A stretch of 64,000 nt of DNA from Chloroflexota bacterium (GTDB lineage Bacteria > Chloroflexota > Anaerolineae > 4572-78 > J111). Of the stretch, positions 44,989 to 53,500 are shown in pieces. The first letter of the stretch is position 1, and every line of letters starts with the position of its first letter. The position numbers were made by a program, and so were the translations under genes. The notes under the pieces are model-generated. The model worked only from the letters and a program-made list of their open reading frames with translations. It was not told the origin of the DNA and ran no database searches. The stretch covers positions 310,001 to 374,000 of the forward strand of contig BOKF01000002.1 in the NCBI GenBank assembly GCA_016860845.1. Direction: 5' to 3'.

Positions 44989-45549
44989 TCAAGCCTGGCG
45001 TTCCCAAAGCTTGAGGGGCGGGGCAAAAATGGAGGAGAGCAGGTTGGCATAACCGGTCCTATGCCTCACCGCCTCCTCTGTGACCAGGTTCACGTCCAAA
45101 ATGGAGTGGCATCCGGCCAACAGGGGGGAGGGTAGCTCCTGCAAACATTGGACCAGCCCGCGGTCCAGGGAGGCGATCAGGGCTTCCAGGGCCGCCGACG
45201 TCGTTTCGACCACGACCACCAGATGGATGGTGACCTCCACGGGTAGATGTTCCTCTACTTCCGCATCAGGATTAGCGGATGGCTCAATTACATAGACCCT
45301 CCGCACCCGCTTGTCATTAGCCGCCAAAGTCTCGGCTACGCCCTTGGCCAGGCCATATTTGAAGCTCTGGAAGAGCGCCCGGCGTTGGAGCAAGCATTCC
45401 AGGCTCAACTCCTGCTCCACCGGGACCAGCTTGTCATAGGTCTGCTCGAGGGCCTCGTGACAGATTCTTTTGGCAATGTTGTCCAGATGGATCACCGGGC
45501 CGGTCGAAAGCGTTCCGGCGATTTCAATTTGCGACAGGGTGAATGTCAT
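44989..45549 (-). CDS. hypothetical protein heading the Rnk/DUF488 operon
   Basis: I do not recognise this 186-residue protein. It is soluble. The N-terminal half is helical (NIAKRICHEALEQTYDKLVP, LLQRRALFQSFKYGLAKGVA). The second half contains VEEHLPVEVTIHLVVVVETT, a beta-rich stretch, then ALIASLDRGLVQCLQELPSP and HSILDVNLVTEEAVRHRTGY. The layout suggests an alpha/beta sensor-like domain. AACGGAGG precedes the ATG. It is the first gene after the 50-bp direct-repeat element at 45663, so it is a likely direct target of the neighbouring two-component system. Confidence 0.6.
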   Translation of the reverse strand: MTFTLSQIEIAGTLSTGPVIHLDNIAKRICHEALEQTYDKLVPVEQELSLECLLQRRALFQSFKYGLAKGVAETLAANDKRVRRVYVIEPSANPDAEVEEHLPVEVTIHLVVVVETTSAALEALIASLDRGLVQCLQELPSPLLAGCHSILDVNLVTEEAVRHRTGYANLLSSIFAPPLKLWERQA

Positions 45550-45662
45550 CGTTTAACCTCCGTTAAGATGTTCAGATAATAGTTGAGCGTAACCATAATA
45601 AATAGCGACCGGGAGGAGCATTTTTCCCCTCACGAGTCCCTACCAGTGTACAATAAAGCTGG

Positions 45663-45712
45663 TGAAAAACGCATAGAAAAAAGCACGAGTTGCATGAAAA
45701 ATCCATGAAAAA
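45663..45712 (-). promoter_or_regulatory. 50-bp direct-repeat element A
   Basis: On the minus strand TTTTTCATGG is repeated after 11 bp, and a second pair (TTTTTCTATGCG, TTTTTCA) follows about two helical turns later. The first 20 and last 20 bp match the element at 48315 almost base for base, 44/50 overall. The spacing fits OmpR/PhoB-type binding. It lies 114 bp upstream of the 44989-45549 gene. Confidence 0.5.
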
Positions 45713-45739
45713 AGACCGCAGCCAGGGAGTTGCGGTCTT
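45707..45739 (-). terminator. terminator of the two-component operon
   Basis: On the minus strand AAGACCGCA pairs with TGCGGTCTT and runs into TTTTTC, about 35 nt after the response-regulator stop. Its T-tract is the first repeat of element A. Confidence 0.75.
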
Positions 45740-45773
45740 GTCACACCTTGTATTGACGCTAAAGCGGAGAGGG

Positions 45774-46478
45774 TTAGATTTCTTCTGGACACTCCAACAT
45801 ATAGCCCACCCCGGAACTGGTCACGATCAGGCGGGGATGGGCCGGGTCCGCTTCAAGCTTGTGGCGGAGATAGCGGATGTAGGCTCGCAGATAGTCAAGG
45901 TCATTCTGGTATTCAAAACCCCACACGGCCGTTAAAAGCTGTTCGTGCAGCAGTACCTGGTTGGGATGTGTGGCGAGTTCGTGCAACAGGTTGTACTCGG
46001 TCCGGGTCAGGTGAATTTCCTGCCCATCCCTGGTCACCCGGCGGCGGGCCAGCTCTATTCGCAGCGGGCCACAGCTAATTTCTGCCTCCGTCTGGCCGGT
46101 AACCTCCTGGCGGCTTCGCTTCAGGACGGCTCGCACCCGGGCCAGCAGCTCCTTTGAACTAAAGGGTTTGGTCAGGTAGTCGTCTGCGCCCACCTCGAAG
46201 CCGCGTAACAGGTCCGACTCCCGCGCTTTGGCCGTGAGCATAATAATGGGCACGCTGCTGAATTCACGCACCCGGCGCGCCACCTCAAAGCCATCCATCT
46301 CGCCGGCCAGGAGAATATCCAGCACAATGAGATCGGGCTGTTCCAGGGCAACCAGTTCAACCGCCCGCTCCCCGCGGGCAGTCGAGAGCGTGGCAAAACC
46401 GACGGCAGTCAGCACCTCGGAGACCAGGCGGACCAACTTAGGTTCATCCTCAACGATAAGAATGCGGGCTTCAGGCAT
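45774..46478 (-). CDS. OmpR/KdpE-family response regulator
   Basis: 234 residues: a receiver domain with acidic pair VEDEPK, phospho-acceptor D54 (DLIVLDILLAGEMDG) and Lys in YLTKPFSSKELL; then an OmpR-type winged helix (about 135-230) with HLTRTEYNLLHELATHPNQV and the recognition helix DLDYLRAYIRYLRHKLEADP. The linker and C-terminus resemble KdpE. It overlaps the kinase gene by 8 nt. Elements A and B, with roughly 11-bp direct repeats, lie just past this gene and upstream of the cupin gene, and would suit this class of regulator. Confidence 0.9.
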   Translation of the reverse strand: MPEARILIVEDEPKLVRLVSEVLTAVGFATLSTARGERAVELVALEQPDLIVLDILLAGEMDGFEVARRVREFSSVPIIMLTAKARESDLLRGFEVGADDYLTKPFSSKELLARVRAVLKRSRQEVTGQTEAEISCGPLRIELARRRVTRDGQEIHLTRTEYNLLHELATHPNQVLLHEQLLTAVWGFEYQNDLDYLRAYIRYLRHKLEADPAHPRLIVTSSGVGYMLECPEEI

Positions 46479-47790
46479 GGTCTGGCCCCACTGCGACGCT
46501 TAATCCCTGGCGGGGCAAAGAGAAGTAAAGCGTACTTCCTGCTCCAACTTTGCTCTCCGCCCAGATACGCCCGCCATGCGCTTCGATAATCGCCCGGGCC
46601 ACGGGGAGACCCAACCCAGTGCCGGGGATGTGGTAGCCCGTTGGCGATTTCACCCGGAAATACTTCTCAAAGAGTGGAATAAGGTCTTCCGGCGAGATGC
46701 CCACGCCCTGGTCGGCAATGCTGATGACCACATCAGGGGGGCGCACCTGGCCGTGAATCACCACCAGTCCTCCCTCCGGCGAGTATTTGATCGCATTATT
46801 AATGATATTGCGAAAAACTTGCTTGAGCCGGGCGGGGTCCGTGTCAACGAGGGGAAAATCGGCGGGGAAATCAAGAACAATATGATGAAGGTTGGTCAGG
46901 ACCTGCATTTCATCAACCACCTCGTGAGCCAGGCGATCCAGGCGTACCGGCTGATATTCGAGGGTCAGTTGGCCGACATCAATGAGGGCGGAGTCAAGCA
47001 CGTTGCGGATCATCGTCTCGAGGTTCTCGCATTCTGTCTCAATGAGTTGGAGAAATTCATGCTGCTTCTCCCTAGGCCAGGAGACTTCGTCTAGCAGCAG
47101 GGCGGTGCAGTAACCTTTGATGGTTCCCAAAGGAGTCCGCAGCTCGTGGGATAAGGTGGCCAGGGCTTCGGCTCTGAGCTGGTCTTCCCGCTCAGCTTCC
47201 TGGATAGACAGAGCTTCGCTTTCCAGCCGGGCGCGTTCAATTGCCAGGGCAATCAGGTCGGCCAGGGTTTGCACAAACGGCACATCTTTAGCCGAGAACG
47301 CCTGTTGGCTGAATAGTGTGCCCAGGATAAGAACGCCAAATTTGTAGCCGCTGGCCCACAACGGGACAGCCACGAGACTGGAGAGAGGTCTATCTGAACC
47401 GAGGGCCTGGTTCCAGACCTCACGGTTGGCCGGCCGGATATTGTCCATCACTGTGGCGATCGCCGCAGCATTGCCGAAGATTACCGCCTCCCCCTGGGCG
47501 TAAACTTTGCCCGTCACCGACTCGCCCTCCTGCAAACTTAACTGGCGCAGAGCTTCGAGGTTAGGAAAATCTGGCCCGCATAGGGCCTGGGGGCGAAAGA
47601 CCCCTTCAGACGGATCCCACAGCAGCACGACCCCGAACTCGGCCGGCTTCAGCACCTCAGCGATACGCGCCATCACTGCGGTCAGTAACTCCGGTAAGGG
47701 TTGGTGAACCGTGAGCGTTTTGGCTACTTCGGTGAGAACGTGTAGTTCATTTATTTGATAAGTCTCACGACTGCCCCTAGACACGATCAA
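46471..47790 (-). CDS. GAF-domain sensor histidine kinase
   Basis: A 439-residue cytoplasmic kinase with no membrane segment. A GAF domain (about 20-185, VMARIAEVLKPAEFGVVLLW, LVAVPLWASGYKFGVLILGT) senses a soluble signal. The H-box is ALATLSHELRTPLGTIKGYC (phospho-His near 213), N-box NIINNAIKYSPEGG, G-boxes DQGVGISPEDLIPLFEKYF and GTGLGLPVARAIIEAHGG. The signal could be a small molecule, redox state or metal; no cysteine or haem motif decides. Translation overlaps the response-regulator gene by 8 nt, so the pair forms one system, convergent in logic with the stress genes around it. Confidence 0.9.
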   Translation of the reverse strand: MIVSRGSRETYQINELHVLTEVAKTLTVHQPLPELLTAVMARIAEVLKPAEFGVVLLWDPSEGVFRPQALCGPDFPNLEALRQLSLQEGESVTGKVYAQGEAVIFGNAAAIATVMDNIRPANREVWNQALGSDRPLSSLVAVPLWASGYKFGVLILGTLFSQQAFSAKDVPFVQTLADLIALAIERARLESEALSIQEAEREDQLRAEALATLSHELRTPLGTIKGYCTALLLDEVSWPREKQHEFLQLIETECENLETMIRNVLDSALIDVGQLTLEYQPVRLDRLAHEVVDEMQVLTNLHHIVLDFPADFPLVDTDPARLKQVFRNIINNAIKYSPEGGLVVIHGQVRPPDVVISIADQGVGISPEDLIPLFEKYFRVKSPTGYHIPGTGLGLPVARAIIEAHGGRIWAESKVGAGSTLYFSLPRQGLSVAVGPDHA

Positions 47791-47940
47791 GGCTCCCGGC
47801 TATTCAATCGCCGAAGTTGACCCCCCGCAAGCTGGCTTCACCTGGATAGGGACCGAAACTGTGTTGCATTTCTACCTTGAAATTATAGTTGAGGAGTCGT
47901 CATGACTCAAGTTAAGTCGCGCCTGGTGATTTTGGGGGTT

Positions 47941-48267
47941 CTAATTCCAGTTCGAGACTCCGTGAAGGACGGCGATAAAAACCAACTCCTCAGCCACAGC
48001 CCGGATCGAGTGATTTTCGCCGGGGTCGAAGATCAGCAAAGCGTTGGGGCCAAATGCTTGCTCCTGACCATCTCCTCCGGCAAACAACCCACGCCCTTTT
48101 AATACGACCAGATAAACCGGGGAGTCAGGCGCATTGTGTTCGATCACCTGCTGGCCGGGTTTGAGGGTAAAACGTAGGACTCGGCCTTCCTTGTCCACGT
48201 GGAGAGGTTCCGCATAAGGGTTTTTGTTGTGAAATTCCAGTTGTTCCAGGAGTTGTAAGCTTTTCAT
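47941..48267 (-). CDS. small cupin-domain protein
   Basis: A 108-residue single cupin barrel. Motif 1 corresponds to LKPGQQVIEHNAPDSPVYLV and motif 2 to AFGPNALLIFDPGENHSIRA, with His in IEHN and ENHS as potential metal ligands, alongside E in GENH. Such proteins are metal enzymes or ligand sensors; this one is close to cupins of stress regulons. The frame extends upstream to 48453, but AAAGGAAAC precedes the ATG at 48267. Element B lies 47 nt upstream, overlapping the expected -35, with TATATT as -10, so it is likely activated by the neighbouring response regulator. Confidence 0.78.
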   Translation of the reverse strand: MKSLQLLEQLEFHNKNPYAEPLHVDKEGRVLRFTLKPGQQVIEHNAPDSPVYLVVLKGRGLFAGGDGQEQAFGPNALLIFDPGENHSIRAVAEELVFIAVLHGVSNWN

Positions 48268-48314
48268 TTTTGTTTCCTTTCTCATCAAACCAATATACTC
48301 TACCACGCAATCTA

Positions 48315-48364
48315 TGAAAAACGCATAGAAAAAAACAGCGGTTCCATGAAAAAACCATGAAAAA
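48315..48364 (-). promoter_or_regulatory. 50-bp direct-repeat element B at the cupin promoter
   Basis: The same 50-bp pattern as element A, with TTTTTCATGG repeated at 11 bp and TTTTTTCTATGCGTTTTTCA at the proximal end. TATATT follows 17 nt after it. The element replaces the -35 region, the arrangement expected for an activator-dependent promoter. No terminator lies here, so the T-rich repeats are not explained that way. Confidence 0.55.
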
Positions 48365-48469
48365 CTATTGCTGCAAATACCTGCCTGAGATATAGACCTG
48401 ACCCAGGTGTACGGTGCGGGTATCAATGGGTAGGTAAAAGCGAGGATTGACAATCATTACGGATATTCA

Positions 48470-48691
48470 TCAGGGGACCTTCTGAGACTGTTCTTCATTA
48501 CACGCTTTACATTCAATTTCCACGCCGATAAAACGCTGGCGCCCGGCCGGGGTAACCACCCAGGGGTGATTGGTCCAGGGAGGATTGTGACGCACGTGAC
48601 GTTGATGCCTGCAACTGAGCACGGCCACCCAATCGCCGACTTCATCCTGGTAAAAACGCGTGATTTTCTGTTTGATCTTGCCGGTTTCCAT
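48470..48691 (-). CDS. DUF3565-family protein
   Basis: 73 residues matching DUF3565: KQKITRFYQDEVGDWVAVLS, CRHQRHVRHNPPWTNHPWVV, and the closing IECKACNEEQ. Conserved His (HxxHVRH) and Cys (CxxC) residues suggest a small zinc-binding or metal-sensing protein. A frame upstream to 48814 overlaps the permease gene, so I use the ATG at 48691, which has only a weak ribosome-binding site. Its neighbours are the cupin and the ArsP-type permease. Confidence 0.78.
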   Translation of the reverse strand: METGKIKQKITRFYQDEVGDWVAVLSCRHQRHVRHNPPWTNHPWVVTPAGRQRFIGVEIECKACNEEQSQKVP

Positions 48692-48758
48692 AGTCTTGGT
48701 TAAATTAACCTCGTGGTATTTAGGTTTTGGTGCTGCCAGACCTTCAATATTATACAGA

Positions 48759-49892
48759 TTATAGATGGACCAGGCTATAAACATACCCAAAAACGATGGC
48801 TCCGACCAGGACAAATGAGATATAGAGAAAGAAGATGCGGCGCGTGGTCAAGCCCCAGACGGCGGCCATCGCCGGGAGAGTGGTCGTCGGCCCGGCAATA
48901 AGGAAAGCCAGCGCCGCTGCCGGGTTCATTCCCTGGGTCAACAGGCCGCTCATCAGGGGCAGGGCGGTCAATTCGGTGGTATAAACCGGCACGCCAATCA
49001 AAGCTGCCATCAGGATGGCCCATTGATTTTGCTGGCCCAGCAGTCCGGCAATCCATGTGGAAGGCACGTAGAGGGTAATCAAGGCTTCCAGCAAAAAGGC
49101 CAGGGCCATAAATTTGGCCACCATAAGGGTCGCGCTGCCCGCTTCGGCCAGCAGGCGTTGGCGCAAGGAGGCCGGTTTGAGGCTGCAACTGCTCTCGGCA
49201 GACGGGGCGCTGCTTGTATCGCAGCTTGAGGCGCCGCAGCTTGAGGAGGCCGGAGCAGGGGGTGCGGGCTGCCAGTTATCGGTCAAGGTAATATCTGCTG
49301 TACTGCCGCAGCAGGGGGCTTCGCTGGCCAGGGCAGGTTGACCCCCGGCGATACCCAGCACCGGAGAGATAGCCAGGCGGCCTTTGAGATTTTGCCAGCC
49401 CTGTTTTAGCAAAATCCTGCTGCTCTGGATCGAAGTGGACTGCCGGCGGCGTAATATTTCCGTACCCAACCAGCCGCGCTGAACCACGAAATGGGTCATA
49501 AATCCGGCGCTCAAGCTGAGCAGAAGGGTTGATCCCAGCCGCCACACCGCCAACTCCCAGCCGATGGTGGCGACGCTGAGAAAGAATACTTCCGGGTCCA
49601 TCGAGGGCGAGGCAATCCAGAAGGACATCACCGGGGCCAGGGGCACCCCGCCAATGAGCAGCGTGGCGACGACCGGGATGACGCCGCAGGAGCAGAAGGG
49701 GCTGAAAGCTCCTACGGCCGTAGCCAGAAAAATGGCGATAATCGGTTGGGCCGCGAAGGCACGTTGGATATACTTTGCTGCGCCCGACATCTGCACGGCT
49801 ACGGCCAGGGGAATGGTAACGAGCAGATAAGGCCAGATGTGCAAAAAGGCATTGAGCATGAATTGGGCGATGGCTAAAACGTGGTCAAACAC
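48759..49892 (-). CDS. DUF318/UPF0718 permease (ArsP-type)
   Basis: A 377-residue integral membrane protein with about eight helices. The diagnostic motif is GAFSPFCSCGVIPVVATLLI (about residues 61-80), followed by PSMDPEVFFLSVATIGW; the second half repeats the pattern with GVPVYTTELTALPLMSGLLT and GPTTTLPAMAAVWGL. ArsP-like members export trivalent organoarsenicals; others are linked to copper or selenium. A cytoplasmic loop (about 200-245) is rich in cysteine (APCCGSTAD, SSCGASSCDTS). It begins at GTG with AAGGAG upstream and an ArsR operator at its start, so metalloid control is likely. Confidence 0.85.
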   Translation of the reverse strand: MFDHVLAIAQFMLNAFLHIWPYLLVTIPLAVAVQMSGAAKYIQRAFAAQPIIAIFLATAVGAFSPFCSCGVIPVVATLLIGGVPLAPVMSFWIASPSMDPEVFFLSVATIGWELAVWRLGSTLLLSLSAGFMTHFVVQRGWLGTEILRRRQSTSIQSSRILLKQGWQNLKGRLAISPVLGIAGGQPALASEAPCCGSTADITLTDNWQPAPPAPASSSCGASSCDTSSAPSAESSCSLKPASLRQRLLAEAGSATLMVAKFMALAFLLEALITLYVPSTWIAGLLGQQNQWAILMAALIGVPVYTTELTALPLMSGLLTQGMNPAAALAFLIAGPTTTLPAMAAVWGLTTRRIFFLYISFVLVGAIVFGYVYSLVHL

Positions 49893-49907
49893 TTTTCTTT
49901 CTCCTTA

Positions 49908-49925
49908 TATCGTAATTTTGCGATA
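49908..49925. promoter_or_regulatory. ArsR-type operator upstream of the permease
   Basis: TATCGTAATTTTGCGATA differs from the perfect palindrome at the arsR promoter by one base. It lies just upstream of the permease ribosome-binding site, between arsR and the permease. Confidence 0.7.
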
Positions 49926-49983
49926 ATTTTAGGTAAAAAATAAGAGGAGGGGAAATTCCTGCTTTCAACTGATCCCTCGCCAG

Positions 49984-50316
49984 CTAAAAAATCTCACCGA
50001 CTTTGCTTTTGAACCAACTGATGTTTTCCTCATTTAGCCAGTAACAGGTTGCCGGGCCTTCGATGACCCCGCTGATCCAGCCGGCCTCGCGCAGTACTTT
50101 TAAATGCTGCGATACGGTGGCTTGGGCAATCGGCAGAAATTCGACGATATCGCCGGTAATGCAGCCAGGATGCGTGACCAGGTATTTCATAACCTCGAAG
50201 CGAATAGGGTTGCCCAACGCTTTAAACATGACCACCAGCCGCTCCTGCTCTGCGCCGGAAATATCCAGGGTACAGCAGGCGGGGGGAGCAATGACTTGTT
50301 TTTTAGTAGCTACCAT
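49984..50316 (-). CDS. ArsR/SmtB-family transcriptional repressor
   Basis: 110 residues with a winged helix-turn-helix: LVVMFKALGNPIRFEVMKYL, ITGDIVEFLPIAQATVSQHL and KVLREAGWISGVIEGPATCY. Cysteines at APPACCTLD near the N-terminus, in HPGCITGD and in ATCYWL could form the metalloid or metal site (the classic ELCVCDL is replaced by ITGDIVEF), so the ligand set is atypical. It likely represses itself and the permease through the two operators. Metal or metalloid binding would release it. The ATG has weak spacing from its operator, so repression may block RNA polymerase directly. Confidence 0.88.
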   Translation of the reverse strand: MVATKKQVIAPPACCTLDISGAEQERLVVMFKALGNPIRFEVMKYLVTHPGCITGDIVEFLPIAQATVSQHLKVLREAGWISGVIEGPATCYWLNEENISWFKSKVGEIF

Positions 50317-50329
50317 AATTCATCTCGCT

Positions 50330-50349
50330 ATATCGTAATTTTACGATAT
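50330..50349. promoter_or_regulatory. ArsR autoregulatory operator (perfect palindrome)
   Basis: ATATCGTAATTTTACGATAT is a 20-bp palindrome with one asymmetric central pair, sitting 14 bp upstream of the arsR ATG. The same core (TATCGTAA) recurs at 49908. Confidence 0.75.
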
Positions 50350-50447
50350 AAGTATTGTATCATTGCAGGCGCAATTTGTCAAGCCCCAATTTTGTGAGGA
50401 AGCTGCTTAGAGACAATAGCTGTCGAATCGTTCTTTTCCCCTCTGAA

Positions 50448-50481
50448 TAAAAAATCCCCGGCGCAGGTGTATCCGCCGGGG
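50448..50481 (-). terminator. terminator of the subtilase gene
   Basis: On the minus strand CCCCGGCG pairs with CGCCGGGG and is followed by ATTTTTTA, about 60 nt after the stop codon at 50542. Confidence 0.8.
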
Positions 50482-50541
50482 TAAGCAAAGTCAAAGAACA
50501 GGGGGTGCCTTGAGCCACTCCCTTAAACTTCTGAGGCAGCG

Positions 50542-53500
50542 CTACTTTTTATGGATGATCGGCAGGTAAATGCCTGACAGAGTATTGGCGCAAACCTGGT
50601 TTGCCAGGGTAAACCCCACGCGCCAGCCCCCATTGATCCCGCCGCTGTCTTGGGTGGCATCATCATTCACGTACAAACTCCATACGCCATTCGGGTTCAC
50701 CCCGTTGAAAGCCGATAAGGCTGTACCATAGGGGCCAGCCGGCGCCGGACCCGGCAGGTTGTCGCCAGGAGTAAAATCGGAAGGCCGGAAGCTGCCACCG
50801 GCGGCGGGAATGAGGCCGCTATCCGGCAGCATACCGGCTGCCGCATCATCAAAGGTCAGCGTAGCGGTGGAGATGTCCGTACCACCCCCGGCATCCGATA
50901 TCAATATGACCTTCTGCCCGCCGGGGCCAACCAGGAGGATGTCGAGATCATCCGGGAAGGTGTGAGCAACGCTGGTCAGCGTTGCCGTTACTTTGCTCAC
51001 CGGGCTGACGATGCCGTTGACGTTAATGGTAGCCGGATAAGGGGCGGCGGCCCCATTGGTGGAAGCGGGTGCTCCGGCTGGAACGATGATAGCCCCGGTG
51101 TTGGCAAAAACCCGTGGCGGGCCGCTAACCGTTGTGCCCAGGGTAAACTCGAAAGCCACGGTACCCAAATTAGCGGCGCCATCCTGGAGTTGCAGCGTGG
51201 CCGTCAGCGTACCGCCGCAGATGAGGGCTGGATTAACCCGGAAGGTGAAAGGCCGGCCCACGGGAGCGCCGAGCGCCGTCAGTGCTCCGTAGGTTTGGGC
51301 GGTGCTGATGGGGATGACGCCGCCCGTTGGCTGCAAGGTGGCCACCAGATTGCTCGTATTACCCGTGCCGATATTCTGCAGAACAAAGTTGGCGGTCACC
51401 TGTTCTCCGGGATCGGGAACCCCGTTAGCGGGGGCAAAATTTTCAGCCAGGAGATTGTGCCCGGCTCCGGCAATGAAGGGTTGGAGGTTTGTAGGATTGG
51501 CATTGTAAATGACCAGGGCAAAATCCTGGTCCAGCGTCCCGCCCGCATTGGGCACGCCGTCGGAGTTGATGTTGGCCGCCTGGACCGTAACGGCGTAGGG
51601 GCCGGACACGCCGGCCGGTAGGAAAACACTCTCGACATTGTTGCGCGGGTCGGCCGTACCGCCGGAAGTGGAGGCAGCCCCGCCAAAAACATTGCCCCGG
51701 TAGGTATTGCCGCCAACATTCACGATCAGATCGAGGTTGTTATTGAAGGCGTTGCCCACGGTCGCGCCGGGGGCATCGGTCCAGGCCAGAGTGACCCGGA
51801 AGGGCTTGCCGGGGTCGCTGACCACACCGGTGTAGCTATGAACCTGGCCGGTGGCGCTGAACCGTTCAGCGGAGGATTGGTCGCGCAAGAAGCGGGCCAC
51901 CCCGTCAAAAGCCATGCCCAGGTCCATCCGCCCCATGCCCTGATTATTGGAGAAAAGGGTATCGTTGGCACCCAAGCCGGTGAGGTAGCGTGTCGCGTTT
52001 ACCAGGTAGGCTTTGCTCATGGCCGGGCTGGGGGGAGTCAAGCCCTGATTGACGAAATATTGGCGCAGCAGGGCTGCCCCAGCCGCTATGGCGGGAGTGG
52101 AGTGGCTGGTGCCGGAGGAAGCGGTGTAAAACTGCTGTCCATTGGGGAAGAAGATGCTGCCCACCCCGCCGGAGACGCCGCTGCCGTTGAAACCGGGATC
52201 GGCTACGCCGTTGCCGCTGTCAAGCGGGGATTGCTGCCAGGCTCCCCCGGAAACGTGAGTGCCGGGGCCGACGAGATCAGGCTTGACCCGGCCGTCGTCC
52301 AGAGGGCCGCGCGAGGAGAAGTCAATGATGTCATTCAGGTTGTTTGCGCCTGTATCGCCAACACCGCTGCCATCGGCCCCGCCAAAAGCCTGCACGTTCT
52401 CCGACGCGCCCACGGTGAGCACATTTTTGCCTGTCCCCGGCCAACCGATTGAGTTGGTCCCTACCGTAACCCCGCTGTTGCCGGCGGCAAAGACAATGAC
52501 CATCTCTTGATTGCCCGCCGTCGGGAAAACCGAGCCGGGCGGTTGGGCGTCGCGCACCAGGGCATCGTACGCCTGTGAGTCGCTGGTGTAAGCGCCGCTA
52601 CCGAGTTTTTCTCCCCAACTGTTGCTGCTGATCCGGGCGCCGTCGTTGTAGGCCCGTGCTTGCAGATTGTTGTAGTTGGGAGAAGTGAAATCCGGATCAA
52701 AGATGACCGACCCGCCAACCTTGACAAAGGGGGCCACGCCCAGCCCATAGTGAAAACCGGCCCCATCGGCATGGGGGAAGCCGGTGCGGTCATTGAAACC
52801 GGCGATAATGTGGGCATTGATGTTGCCGTGCCCATCCGCTCCCTGGATGGTGCTGCCGCGATTGGGTGTGCCTTCCAGCCGGTTATAAACCACCCGGCTG
52901 GCTAAGGCCAGATTGCCCAGGGTATAGAGGCCAAAGTGGTTGGGCGCGGGAGTGCCGTCGTCAAGGCCGCTGTCAGTCACATCTACGACAAAGTTGAACT
53001 GGCCGGTCTGGGTAAAGCCTTTAGTTGCGAGCCAGTTCAGGTAGCCGGGGCCGCTGGGGTTGCTGCCACTGATATTGCCGGCGAGGATTTGATCCTGGCG
53101 TTCATCGTAAAGCTGGGGCGTTACCCACGGTTCCACATTGTAGACGTCGGGCCAGGTAGCTACTTCAACCAGTTGGCCGGCCGGGAGGGCTAAAGTGATA
53201 TTGGTAAAGTTCAAGACCGGCATGATGAGCCGCACTGCCTGGCCCAGGCTTTGCAGCCGGGCCAAAGACTGCGGAGTCTGGCCGGTGGTGTAAAACTGCA
53301 CCGTCACTTCAACCGGTTTATCCGCCGGCTGGGTGGCGGCCGCCTGCTGGAGCGAAGGTTCCAGGCGGTAGGCCGGGTGGTAAGGGCCAAGCCATTGGAT
53401 AAACGTATTGGCCCTGGCTATCTCCTCCAGGGTCTCATGAGCCGCTTTACCCCAAACAATATAGGCATTGTTGGGCAGGTAGCCCACAATCTCCAACTGC

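Noticed and set aside
47902..48102. 66-codon plus-strand frame opposite the cupin gene
   Set aside because: Antisense to the conserved cupin motifs.
48457..48645. 62-codon minus-strand frame overlapping DUF3565
   Set aside because: Out of frame with the conserved DUF3565 reading, which has the recognisable motifs.
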